A program made the position numbers and the translations under genes. Of a DNA stretch of 8,912 nucleotides, positions 1-6,816 are shown one piece after another. Each line of letters starts with the position of its first letter. The first letter of the stretch is position 1. A model generated the notes under the pieces. That model searched no databases. It was not told the origin of the DNA and was given only the letters and a program-made list of their open reading frames with translations. The DNA comes from an uncultured Campylobacter sp. (GTDB lineage Bacteria > Campylobacterota > Campylobacteria > Campylobacterales > Campylobacteraceae), in NCBI RefSeq assembly GCF_938018035.1, contig NZ_CALIJF010000130.1:1-8912 (forward strand). The letters are read 5' to 3'.

Positions 1-2
1 TC

Positions 3-473
3 GCCGCGCAAAGGCTGCTGCCCGCGATTAAAGAGACGATCAAAAAGCACGCGCCAGGCTGCAAGCTCTACTGCATAAATTTAGCCTACGACGACACAGG
101 CTCGCTGCCGCCTCAGATCGGATTTGGCTCGCAAGAGCAGCGTGCGCAGTGGCTTGCGCAGGGCGATGACGATAACTGGATCGTTTGGAACGTCGCCGAT
201 TATGAGTTTCAGGCTGAGTTGGACGAGGACGACGAGACGGCAAATCTTTTTGATCTTTTCAATCAAGAAACGCGACTAAACGGCAGATACTCACAAGCCA
301 AAAAGCTTATTTTGGAGTGCGCAAAGCAGCTCAAGGCGGATATCGGCGAGCTTGAGCTCGACGTGAGCGAGGATTTTGCGCTCGTAGCGAGCGATTATGA
401 TCTTAGCGATCTGCGGAAAAATTTCAAAGCGATAAATCCAGAGCTTGTAAGCACGTATAAGGGCAAAATTTAA
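3..473 (+). CDS. Unrecognised acidic protein, C-terminal 156 residues (5' end outside window)
   Basis: The frame is open from the left edge to a TAA at 471-473, so the true start lies outside the window. I do not recognise the family. The visible part is soluble, with no membrane segment. It starts with a helix-like stretch (LLPAIKETIKKH), followed by an apparent beta region (KLYCINLAYDD, then a Gly/Pro turn and QIGFGS) and a Trp-containing segment (DDDNWIVWNVADYEF). An acidic run (ELDEDDE, about residues 72-78 of the visible part) comes next, then a helical C-terminal half. A TTG within the acidic run could be mistaken for a start, but the frame continues upstream with the same composition. 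It is separated from tmk by a 500-base spacer, so the neighbours say little about its role. Confidence 0.75.
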   Translation, partial: AAQRLLPAIKETIKKHAPGCKLYCINLAYDDTGSLPPQIGFGSQEQRAQWLAQGDDDNWIVWNVADYEFQAELDEDDETANLFDLFNQETRLNGRYSQAKKLILECAKQLKADIGELELDVSEDFALVASDYDLSDLRKNFKAINPELVSTYKGKI

Positions 474-530
474 AATTTTATCGTCGCGATTTTGTCACTG
501 CACGCAGCACTCGCCCGCCCCAATGCGCCC

Positions 531-662
531 CACTCTGCATAACGCCACACTGCTCCGCCAAAAGCACCATCCCTACTCCGTATAACGCTATCCGCTTCGC
601 AAAGGACATATCCTACTATGTATATAATGGCACCCTACCTCGCCCGACGTGCCATTCTATCC
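531..662. repeat. Degenerate ~41-base tandem repeats, about three copies
   Basis: Three consecutive segments (531-572, 573-613 and 614-662) can be aligned by eye. Shared landmarks are an ACTC(T/C)G(C/T)ATAACGC start, a (C/T)CGC core and an end in (A/T)(T/A)TCC. Copies 1 and 2 are about two-thirds identical, and most differences are C/T transitions. Copy 3 is longer and weaker. The function is unknown, and the array may be decayed. Confidence 0.4.
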
Positions 663-932
663 GCACGACGCGCCGTCTTTATCGACTGGGGCCCTGCTCC
701 GCTCTGTACGCGCTCTTTAAGCGCAAATTTACTCGCTCGCTGTTTATGCGGCTCGTCCCGTCCGAGCGCCAAATTTAACCGCGAGCTGCGCCGCAAAAAT
801 CAAGAACCGAGCAACAAAGCGCCCGATAAAATTTTACGCCGAAAGATCAAAATCGGCCCGGATAAGCTCGCGCAAAAGCCCGATTTGGAGGCGAAATTTT
901 ACGCTCAGCTGCTTAAAAAAGCCGCTATTTAG
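618..932 (+). CDS. Doubtful small basic ORF, 104 residues
   Basis: The frame is open from 543 to a TAG at 930-932. ATG 618 has AAAGGA at 600-605, 12 bases upstream, which is rather far; ATG 627 is an alternative. The first ~50 residues are low-complexity (LARRA, SARRA, SANLLARCL) and run through the degenerate repeats, which argues against a gene. The last ~55 residues are lysine/arginine-rich (LRRKIKIGPDKLAQK, then LEAKFYAQLLKK) and read like an ordinary charged protein end. It stops 41 bases before tmk on the same strand. No family is recognised. It could be the remnant of a longer gene or a chance ORF, and I lean towards not a functional gene as drawn. Confidence 0.22.
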   Translation: MYIMAPYLARRAILSARRAVFIDWGPAPLCTRSLSANLLARCLCGSSRPSAKFNRELRRKNQEPSNKAPDKILRRKIKIGPDKLAQKPDLEAKFYAQLLKKAAI

Positions 933-973
933 CTATAAATTTGTAAAATAGCGCTCAAATTTAAAGGCGAAAA

Positions 974-1600
974 ATGTATGTAATATTCGAAGGTATCGAC
1001 GGCGTGGGCAAAAGCACGCAGATAGCGCGGCTGGCGGCGACTTTCCCGCAGGCGATCGTGACCAAGGAGCCCGGCGGCACGAAGCTCGGTGAGGCGGTGC
1101 GAAGCCTCGTTTTGGGCGAGGATTTTAAGTGGCGGCGCGGCAGCGTAAATCTGCGCGAGGCCTGCGGCGAAATTTCAAAGCGCGCCGAGCTGCTTTTATT
1201 CCTCGCAGACCGCGCCGAGCACTACGAGCGCGTGATAAAGGGCGGCGCGGACAGGCTCGTGCTAAGCGATCGCGGCTTCATCTCGGGGCTTGCCTATGCG
1301 CTGGCAAACGACGACAACGCGGATCTTAACGAGCTTATCGCGCTTAATAAATTTGCGCTTGGGGGCAAATTCGCAGATAAAATCGTGCTGTTTTCGGCGG
1401 ACGAACAGCTCGTCAAAAAACGGCTTAAAACGCGCGCTAGCAGCGATATAATCGAGGCTCGCGGGCTGAGATACCTAATGCGCGTGCAAGATCTTATGGC
1501 GCAGGCATGCGCGGCGTGCGGCGTTGAGACCCTGCAAATCGACGCCGCACAATCCGAAGAAGCGATCTGCGATCAGATAAAAAATTTCATACTTTCTTAA
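974..1600 (+). CDS. tmk: Thymidylate kinase
   Basis: Phosphorylates dTMP to dTDP with ATP in the cytoplasm, the step feeding dTTP synthesis. The 208-residue product has the P-loop GIDGVGKST at residues 7-15, the dTMP-binding EPGG at 32-35, and the DR pair in LSDRGFISGLAYA at 99-100. A lid region lies around 150-172 and carries several basic residues and DIIEARG. The P-loop has Gly-Val rather than an Arg before the second Gly, which is the pattern of kinases that place the catalytic arginine in the lid. Residues about 50-68 (EDFKWRRGSVNLREACGE) look like an insertion of a dozen or so residues relative to Campylobacter homologues I remember, which are nearer 192 residues. The ATG at 974 is supported by AAAGG at 963-967 with a 6-base spacing. 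Confidence 0.97.
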   Translation: MYVIFEGIDGVGKSTQIARLAATFPQAIVTKEPGGTKLGEAVRSLVLGEDFKWRRGSVNLREACGEISKRAELLLFLADRAEHYERVIKGGADRLVLSDRGFISGLAYALANDDNADLNELIALNKFALGGKFADKIVLFSADEQLVKKRLKTRASSDIIEARGLRYLMRVQDLMAQACAACGVETLQIDAAQSEEAICDQIKNFILS

Positions 1601-1667
1601 AATTTTAAGGCGTGGAATTTTGCCGCGGGAAAGAACTTTTGAGCTCTGCCGTGAAATTTTAGCTGTG

Positions 1668-1753
1668 AAATTCCGCCCATAAAATTTCATCTTCGAATTT
1701 CGTAATAGAATTTTGCAGGCGTGGTTCTAGGTAAAATTTCATGGGCGGAATTT
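1668..1753. repeat. 13-base perfect inverted repeat with a 60-base spacer
   Basis: AAATTCCGCCCAT at 1668-1680 is the exact reverse complement of ATGGGCGGAATTT at 1741-1753. The intervening 60 bases contain further AAATTTC words. In RNA this could form a long-looped stem on either strand. It may equally be two opposite copies of the interspersed GCGGAATTTT word. It is not followed by a T-run, so it is not a classical terminator. Confidence 0.6.
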
Positions 1754-1758
1754 TGTTT

Positions 1759-1764
1759 TATAAT
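1759..1764 (+). promoter_or_regulatory. Possible -10 element upstream of the 1944 gene
   Basis: TATAAT is preceded by a T-rich run (ATTTTGTTT), which resembles Campylobacter sigma-70 promoters: these rely on an extended, T-rich upstream region rather than a clear -35. It lies about 180 bases before the 1944 start, with the 27-base tandem repeat in between. In such AT-word-rich DNA, chance occurrence is likely. Confidence 0.25.
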
Positions 1765-1849
1765 TCAGTCGTAAAATTTCAATACGAAATTCTGTCTTAA
1801 AATTCCGCCGCAGACCAAAAAGCGCAAAATTTCATAAGCGAAATCCCGC

Positions 1850-1911
1850 GCGGAATTTTAATTCGCGGATTCGCAGGCGGAATTTTAATTCGCGGATTCG
1901 CAGGCGGAATT
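1850..1911. repeat. Perfect 27-base tandem duplication, about 2.3 copies
   Basis: Bases 1851-1877 are repeated exactly at 1878-1904, and a third partial copy runs to 1911 before diverging. Each unit reads CGGAATTTTAATTCGCGG followed by ATTCGCAGG. The array ends 32 bases before the ATG of the downstream gene and so lies in its leader or promoter region. Perfect identity suggests a recent slippage event and probable length variation between strains. Confidence 0.9.
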
Positions 1912-1943
1912 CCGCTTAAGCTCTTTAGATTGAAAGGATAGCG

Positions 1944-2531
1944 ATGAAGACGTTAAAGTTCGTTTTACGTAAGGTTTTTAAATTTATATTTCTGTTTTGG
2001 GTGGTCATAAGCTCGCTTTTCGGCACATATATGATCGCTGATAAATTTTTCGGCCGCACCGTCGTAGCCTGGACGCTCATCCGTGATTTTAGCAGCGCTT
2101 CGCTGGATCTGAAGGATTTTAGCATCAGCGCCCGCTTAAGAGCTACCACTATCGGCGGACGATCATGGCGCGACGAGCGCGAGCCGAAGCCCGACTTCTC
2201 GGACGACAACTCCACCGGCGCTCCGTATGAACTAAGTATAAAATTTGACCACGTGAGCGCGCCCGGGATCGTGCTGAAAAACATCAAGCTCGAGCAGGTG
2301 CAAAGCGGACGCGTCGTGTTTGAAAAGGATGAGCTAGAGGTGCCGATAGAGATGGGCTATAGCGGTTACGAAAGCGGCGGATTGGAGATACCTGATCTCG
2401 ATTCTACGCATGTCAAACACAGACTGAGCGCCGAAATATGCGTGCCTGACGGCACTTGCACAAACTTCGTGCATTATTTCTTGCCGTACAGACATGTAGA
2501 GGGCACGGCGGCTCTGCGGGGTATTTTTTAG
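1944..2531 (+). CDS. Unrecognised membrane-anchored protein, 195 residues
   Basis: I do not recognise this protein. A basic N-terminus (MKTLKFVLRKVFK) is followed by one hydrophobic segment at about residues 13-32 (FIFLFWVVISSLFGTYMIA) and then a hydrophilic remainder. This suggests a signal-anchored protein with its bulk in the periplasm. The soluble part has alternating beta-like stretches (YELSIKFDHV, IVLKNIKLEQV, GRVVFEKDELEVPIEM), a charged Asp/Glu-rich loop near 74-90, and two nearby cysteines (C166, C172) that could form a disulfide. There is no lipobox. The ATG has AAAGGA at 1933-1938 with a 5-base spacing, a good site. It is a single-gene unit, convergent with the 2805-3518 gene. It could be a lineage-specific envelope protein, but function cannot be stated. 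Confidence 0.75.
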   Translation: MKTLKFVLRKVFKFIFLFWVVISSLFGTYMIADKFFGRTVVAWTLIRDFSSASLDLKDFSISARLRATTIGGRSWRDEREPKPDFSDDNSTGAPYELSIKFDHVSAPGIVLKNIKLEQVQSGRVVFEKDELEVPIEMGYSGYESGGLEIPDLDSTHVKHRLSAEICVPDGTCTNFVHYFLPYRHVEGTAALRGIF

Positions 2532-2595
2532 CCGCGAAAGATTCGGCGTGAAATTTTAAAACATAAAATCTGCGGCGGCATGAGTTAATTTGGCT

Positions 2596-2646
2596 GAATA
2601 AACGAATAGATTATCAATGCCCGTAACGTGATAGTATGCTTTATTC
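2596..2646. other. Nested stem-loop between convergent genes
   Basis: GAATAAA (2596-2602) pairs with TTTATTC (2640-2646), and inside it TATCA (2612-2616) pairs with TGATA (2629-2633). A GCGG/CCGC stem with a 7-base loop follows at 2652-2666. Lying between the ends of two convergent genes, these could help end transcription from both sides, but the outer stem is AT-rich and there is no clean T-run. Confidence 0.25.
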
Positions 2647-2804
2647 GCGTGGCGGAATTTTGCCGCTTACCGTATTTGTGGAAAACAAAATTTCAAAATT
2701 TCGGGGCACATAAAATTTATAGTGCAGCGCTAAATTCTAATATGTAAAATTTGAGACGGTGGAATGATAAAAATTCCGCGCTGTGTATTTATGCGGTGGA
2801 GGCA

Positions 2805-3518
2805 CTACTTTTTACGACGTTTGCACCATGATGAGAGTTTTTGCATGTAGGTAGAGCAAACCAGATACGAACACATGAATGCGAGCACTAAACAAGAAAA
2901 GAAATAATCCCCAAAGCCCAAAATATCGCAAATATAAAGCAATACCGCAAACGCGATGATAAAAACGGCAGTAAAAAGCATAAGGAATATAGCAAAGTAG
3001 GTGCACGTCAAAAATATCCGTGTCAAACGAGGCGCGCGCCTTTCAATAGCGCGGACGATCGCATAAACGTATGCCAGAATTATCATCGCAACGAGCGCAA
3101 GCCCCGCACAAGTGTAGAAAAAATCGCCCATGTTTGGGAATGCGTCTTTTGCGAACGCAAAATAGATCGCATAAAATACCGTCGTAGCGAAAAAGATCAG
3201 ACCGAATGTAATCAAAATGTCCCAAGCTAAAGATAGTGCGCGCTTCGCGGCATCCAGCGCGCTCAACGCAAAATCGCGGGCATATTCCAAAGGCGTTCTG
3301 CGGCGCTCGACTTCCAAGGCGACGAGGCTGCCTAGATATCCTTGGTTGCAGTATTTTACGCGCACCAAATCGCCCTGCTTAAACGAGAATGACCTGCAAC
3401 GCATACGAAAGCGAATGCCGCCTATCTCAAAAAGCACGAGCGTCTCGATCTCCTGCCTAAGGACGCGGACGTGCAAGTTTTCTATCCTGCCTTCGATACA
3501 GGGCTGCTTATTTCGCAT
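2805..3518 (-). CDS. Unrecognised four-helix membrane protein with an N-terminal soluble domain, 237 residues
   Basis: I do not recognise this protein. Residues 1-75 are soluble and beta-rich (GRIENLHVRVL, TLVLFEIGGIRFRMR, GDLVRVKY, GSLVALEV), with a pattern reminiscent of a small OB-like or SH3-like barrel; that is inference. A charged linker with RRRTP follows. Four hydrophobic segments then lie at about 98-122, 133-155, 167-197 and 204-224, and the protein ends in a basic tail (CKRRKK). The C-terminal half is rich in Phe, Tyr and Cys. The ATG at 3518 follows GGAGG at 3522-3526, a strong site though close (3 bases). It has the same orientation as the ychF operon but is separated by 733 bases, so it is probably its own unit. 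It may bind a ligand in the cytoplasm and signal to, or be tethered at, the membrane; no function is assigned. Confidence 0.75.
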   Translation of the reverse strand: MRNKQPCIEGRIENLHVRVLRQEIETLVLFEIGGIRFRMRCRSFSFKQGDLVRVKYCNQGYLGSLVALEVERRRTPLEYARDFALSALDAAKRALSLAWDILITFGLIFFATTVFYAIYFAFAKDAFPNMGDFFYTCAGLALVAMIILAYVYAIVRAIERRAPRLTRIFLTCTYFAIFLMLFTAVFIIAFAVLLYICDILGFGDYFFSCLVLAFMCSYLVCSTYMQKLSSWCKRRKK

Positions 3519-3757
3519 AATCCTCCAAAATTAAGTTTAAATTTCGCGCCGCTTACTAGGCGCTTGTTTGCTCGGCGATAGAAAAACCCGCTCATCTTGC
3601 TTGCAAGGCTCTGCGGCGCGACGGAATTCTACGCGACAAAATTCCGCGGCTCCTAATTTCGTGCAGCAAGATGGACTAATCGCGAGCTTGATTTTAAAAT
3701 TTTCGCTAAATTCCGCCGCGCTTATCGGCGGCAAATTTAATACGGTTGGCTTTACGA

Positions 3758-3775
3758 GCGCGGTTCACACCGCGC
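3758..3775. other. Perfect 7-base GC-rich hairpin with a 4-base loop
   Basis: GCGCGGT (3758-3764) and ACCGCGC (3769-3775) pair exactly around TCAC. It is the strongest simple stem in the gene-free stretch. No T-run follows on either strand, so it is not a textbook terminator; it could be an RNA structure, a protein site or chance. Confidence 0.45.
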
Positions 3776-4034
3776 ACTAAACAAACATGTTCAAATTTAA
3801 GATCATAAAATTTAAAAAATCACCGGATATGAAATTTATAAGCCGTAAATTTAAATATAGAACTCAAATACTATCGCGCGCAGATACGAGCTATTGCGAT
3901 TTTTAGTTAAAATTTTCCCTTTAAATTTACGCGCAGTTTTCGCCGCGTATAAATTTTGGCGCGATTTTGGAAGTATTTCTTATACGTATTTTACCGGGCA
4001 GTTTTAAGCGCAAATCCTGCGCGAGGCGACTTCG

Positions 4035-4057
4035 CTTGCGTAAAATTTCAACGCAAG
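4035..4057. other. Perfect 7-base hairpin with a 9-base loop
   Basis: CTTGCGT (4035-4041) pairs with ACGCAAG (4051-4057), and the stem can be extended by a G-T pair. The loop is an AAAATTTCA word. It lies about 195 bases past the ychF stop in the direction of transcription. No T-run follows. Confidence 0.4.
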
Positions 4058-4251
4058 TCAAGCCGACTAAATTTCGCCGTGAAATTTAACGAAGCTTTGG
4101 CGCACAAGTTTCGTTTTGTTCTAGCGATACAAATTTCAGCCAAAAGCCACTACGCGCAAAATCAAAATTTTATTAAACCCGCATTTGAGCCGAAATTTTA
4201 CAAAATTTTAAAGCTAGCGCAGACCGAATTTCAACGCACCTAAAAAAGAAT

Positions 4252-5355
4252 TTAAACATTAAATCTAAAATGCATCACGTCGCCGTCTTGCACGACGTAG
4301 TCCTTGCCCTCAAGGCGCATTTTGCCCGCTTCTTTCGCCCTGCTCTCGCCGCCGCACGCGATAAAATCATCAAATCCGATCACCTCGGCTCTGATAAATC
4401 CGCGCTCAAAGTCGTTGTGGATCACGCTCGCGGCCTTCGGAGCCTTCCAGCCCTTCGTGATCGTCCACGCGCGCACCTCCATCTCGCCGGCGGTAAAGTA
4501 GCTGATGAGGCTGAGCTTAGCAAAGGAGCGCTTGATGATAAGCTCCAGCCCGCTTTGCTGCGCGCCCAGGCTTTGCAGCATCTCGTGCGTCTCCTCGTCG
4601 CTTAGCCCTATGAGCTCCTCTTCGATCTTGGCGCAGAGCTTGATCACCTCGGCGCCGCGGGCGTTTGCGTATTCTCTTACGCGCGCGACATATTCGTTAT
4701 CCTGCGCGATGCCGTCTTCGTCCACATTTGCGCCGTAGATTACATCTTTGGCGCTAAGCAAGCGCAGCTCGCGATTTAAAGCAATGTAGCTTTCGTCCTC
4801 TTTGAGCGCAAAATTTGAAGCGGGCTTGCCGCCATTTAGATGCGCCAAAAGCTCGTTTGCCACGGCTAGCGCCTCTTTAGCGCCCTTTTGATTTGCTTTG
4901 GCTTCCTTGCCGAGGCGCTCGATCTTGCGGCCAAGCTGCTCGATGTCCGCTAAAATAAGCTCGGTTTCGATGATCTCGATATCGCGGATAGGATCGACGC
5001 AGCCTTCGACGTGGGTTATGTCGCCGCTTTCGAAGCAGCGCACGATATGAAGGATGATCTCGCACTCGCGGATATTTGAAAGGAATTTATTCCCTAGCCC
5101 CTCGCCCTTGCTAGCTCCGCGCACCAGGCCCGCAATATCTACAAACTCGATGGTCGAATGCACGATGCGACCCGGCTTAACGATCTGTGCTAGCTTACCG
5201 AGCCTGGCATCGGGCACGGGCACGACCGCTTTATTAGGCTCGATCGTGCAGAACGGATAGTTTTGCGCCTGTGCGTTTTGCGCGCCGCTAAGTGCGTTAA
5301 AGGTGGTGGATTTACCGACGTTCGGAAGCCCTACGATCCCTACTGAAAGCCCCAT
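4252..5355 (-). CDS. ychF: Ribosome-binding P-loop NTPase YchF/OLA1 family
   Basis: An Obg-related NTPase of the translation machinery; YchF/OLA1 members are known to prefer ATP over GTP and to associate with ribosomes. The 367 residues match the family length. Motifs are the P-loop GLPNVGKST at 9-17, NYPFCTIEPN at 32-41, DIAGLVRGASKGEGLGN (Walker B/switch II) at 73-89, and NVDE at 210-213 in the base-recognition position. In YchF that position is altered from the NKxD of true GTPases. A helical insertion (about 130-175) and a C-terminal TGS domain follow (about 280-367, including SYFTAGEMEVRAWTI and the ending VMHFRFNV). The start ATG directly follows the pepA TAG with no gap. Its ribosome site AAGGA (5363-5367) lies inside the end of pepA with a 7-base spacing. 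It is the last gene of the operon. Confidence 0.98.
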   Translation of the reverse strand: MGLSVGIVGLPNVGKSTTFNALSGAQNAQAQNYPFCTIEPNKAVVPVPDARLGKLAQIVKPGRIVHSTIEFVDIAGLVRGASKGEGLGNKFLSNIRECEIILHIVRCFESGDITHVEGCVDPIRDIEIIETELILADIEQLGRKIERLGKEAKANQKGAKEALAVANELLAHLNGGKPASNFALKEDESYIALNRELRLLSAKDVIYGANVDEDGIAQDNEYVARVREYANARGAEVIKLCAKIEEELIGLSDEETHEMLQSLGAQQSGLELIIKRSFAKLSLISYFTAGEMEVRAWTITKGWKAPKAASVIHNDFERGFIRAEVIGFDDFIACGGESRAKEAGKMRLEGKDYVVQDGDVMHFRFNV

Positions 5356-6816
5356 CTACGCGTCCTTCAGCTCTTTGGCTAGAGCCTGCAAGAAATATAA
5401 GTTTGCTCTCACGCCCGCGCCAGTCGCGCCCGCGGCGTAATAGCCCCACGCCTTTTCGAGATACGCAGGCCCTGCGATGTCTAGGTGCAGCCACTTGTCT
5501 TTATACTCGTCTTTTATAAATTTATCCAAAAATAATCCCGCGGTTATCGCGCCGCCGTACCTGCTAGAAGCACAGTTGGAGACGTCTGCGATACTGCTTT
5601 TGATTAGCTCGCGTAGATAATCGTTAAATTCCAAAATGCTAAATAGCTCGCCGCTTGATCCGCTAAGATCTTTAAATTTACGCTTTAGCTCCTCGCTATT
5701 TCCCATGATGCCGCTCGTGTATTCGCCAAGCCCCACAACGCAAGCGCCGGTAAGCGTAGCCATATCGATTAGCAGACCTGGCTCAAGATCCTGCGCGTAG
5801 CTTAGGCAGTCGGCAAGCACGAGCCGCCCTTCTGCGTCGGTGTTTCGCACCTCGATACTCACGCCGCTGCGGCTAAGTAGCACGTCGTCGGGTTTATACG
5901 AATCGCCGCCGATCATATTTTCGGTGGCGCCGATAACCGCGTGTATCTCAAACGGCAGCTCGAGCTCGGCAGCGCCCTTGATGATACCCATCGCGGCGAG
6001 TGCGCCGCTTTTGTCGCTTTTCATCGTAAGCATATAATCGCTCGGCTTCAGACTTAGCCCGCCGCTGTCGTAAGTAAGCCCTTTGCCGACGAAAACGACG
6101 CGCTTTAGGCAGCGCTGCGGCTTATAGATCAGATGGATGAGGCGAGGCGGATGAGCGCTGGAGCGGTTGACCGCCAAAAACGCATTCATATTCTGCTCGC
6201 GCAAAAAGTCCTCGTCGTAAATTTTAACGCTCACGTCGTCGTAGTTCGAGGCTAAAATTTCAGCCTCGCTCGCCATCTTTTCGGGCGTGTAAATTTCAGG
6301 GATCTCATTGACGCCGTCGCGCGCGAAATTTGCGGCGTTTGCCATCACGGTACCCTGCTGCACGCCGTAGTTCATCTTTTGTACATCGGGACTACTGCCG
6401 CCGTACTCCTGCGTAGAGATTAAAATTTCATTCAAGCTAAAGCTTTTTTTATCGCTTTTGTATTTATTAAACTCGTAGCCGCCCAAAAGCACGCCCTCGA
6501 CCATCGCCATCGTGCTTCTGCGGTCGCAGCCGCATTTATAAAAGGCGATTTTAAAATTTTTGATCGCGTAGCCCTTAAGCGCGTTGTATGCGCTCGCAAG
6601 TGCTGTGCGGACGCGGTCATATTCTAGCGCCTTGACGCCGACATACAGCCGCCCGCTCTCGGCAAGAAGCAGATTGCCCTCACCTTTGTAATTAAAAAGC
6701 GCAAACTTATCCGCGTCTTTAATAAATTCGTGATTTAAATTTTTATCTACGACCAAAATAACTTCAAAATCCGCCTCTATCTCGTTAATTTTACGATCTA
6801 GCAGTTTTACTTTCAT
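5356..6816 (-). CDS. pepA: Leucyl aminopeptidase, M17 family
   Basis: A cytoplasmic two-metal exopeptidase that removes N-terminal residues from peptides. Its 486 residues are typical. The C-terminal catalytic domain has VGKGLTYDSGG (243-253), MKSDKSGA (265-272) and the family signature NTDAEGRL (325-332). The metal ligands expected from E. coli PepA all fall at a constant offset: K245, D250, D268, D327 and E329, with R331 and K257 in the catalytic positions. The enzyme therefore looks intact. The N-terminal domain (about 1-160) is the usual variable macro-like part. The start ATG lies within the 3' end of the DedA gene (26-base overlap) and follows AAAGGA (6822-6827) with a 5-base spacing. 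E. coli PepA also binds DNA in Xer recombination, but nothing here shows that role. Confidence 0.98.
   Translation of the reverse strand: MKVKLLDRKINEIEADFEVILVVDKNLNHEFIKDADKFALFNYKGEGNLLLAESGRLYVGVKALEYDRVRTALASAYNALKGYAIKNFKIAFYKCGCDRRSTMAMVEGVLLGGYEFNKYKSDKKSFSLNEILISTQEYGGSSPDVQKMNYGVQQGTVMANAANFARDGVNEIPEIYTPEKMASEAEILASNYDDVSVKIYDEDFLREQNMNAFLAVNRSSAHPPRLIHLIYKPQRCLKRVVFVGKGLTYDSGGLSLKPSDYMLTMKSDKSGALAAMGIIKGAAELELPFEIHAVIGATENMIGGDSYKPDDVLLSRSGVSIEVRNTDAEGRLVLADCLSYAQDLEPGLLIDMATLTGACVVGLGEYTSGIMGNSEELKRKFKDLSGSSGELFSILEFNDYLRELIKSSIADVSNCASSRYGGAITAGLFLDKFIKDEYKDKWLHLDIAGPAYLEKAWGYYAAGATGAGVRANLYFLQALAKELKDA

Larger units (their letters stand above)
474..973. other. Spacer before tmk with degenerate repeats and a doubtful ORF
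   Basis: This 500-base stretch holds no recognised gene. It begins with an AT palindrome (TAAAATTTTA at 471-480), then a C-rich section with degenerate tandem repeats (531-662), then a K/R-rich open stretch ending at 932 that may or may not be coding. The last 40 bases before tmk are AT-rich (TATAAATTTG, then CAAATTTAAAGG) and could contain the tmk promoter, but I see no convincing -10 and -35 pair. Confidence 0.5.
1601..1943. other. AT/GC-mosaic spacer built from GGAATTTT-type words
   Basis: No gene is visible in these 343 bases. The stretch is packed with variants of GCGGAATTTTG, AAATTCCGC and (T)GAAATTTTA in both orientations, including the inverted repeat 1668-1753 and the tandem duplication 1850-1911, which are listed separately. 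A small minus ORF overlapping tmk is only a shadow. A T-rich stretch with TATAAT at 1759-1764 is the one promoter-like site. Confidence 0.7.
3519..4251. other. 733-base stretch without a convincing gene, rich in hairpins
   Basis: Short ORFs occur on both strands, but their translations are KF-rich products of the AAATTT words and none has a sound start. The stretch holds several perfect stems: 3546-3563 (GCGCC/GGCGC), 3713-3731 (CCGCCG/CGGCGG), 3758-3775 (GCGCGGT/ACCGCGC), 4008-4022 (GCGCA/TGCGC) and 4035-4057 (CTTGCGT/ACGCAAG). The part nearest 3519 must include the promoter of the 3518 gene. The part nearest 4251 must include the 3' end of the ychF operon, although no classical terminator is visible. 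Confidence 0.6.

Noticed and set aside
623..628. TATAAT as a promoter
   Set aside because: It lies inside the degenerate repeats, about 345 bases from tmk, with no -35 and no gene directly downstream.
1850..1911. CRISPR-like repeat
   Set aside because: The units are directly adjacent with no spacers, and no cas genes are present; it is a simple tandem duplication.
3758..3775. Possible tRNA T-arm (GGTTCACACC)
   Set aside because: The pairing gives a 7-base stem with a 4-base loop, not 5 and 7, and no acceptor or anticodon arm is found around it.
3537..3780. Small ORFs on both strands (3537-3734 minus, 3568-3780 plus)
   Set aside because: They are mutual shadows in spacer DNA with no ribosome site and no recognisable protein pattern.
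3956..4243. 95-residue plus-strand ORF in the gene-free stretch
   Set aside because: It starts at TTG without a ribosome site, and its translation is dominated by KF pairs made by AAATTT words.
4270..5260. Several plus-strand ORFs over ychF
   Set aside because: They are antisense shadows of a complete, motif-verified gene.
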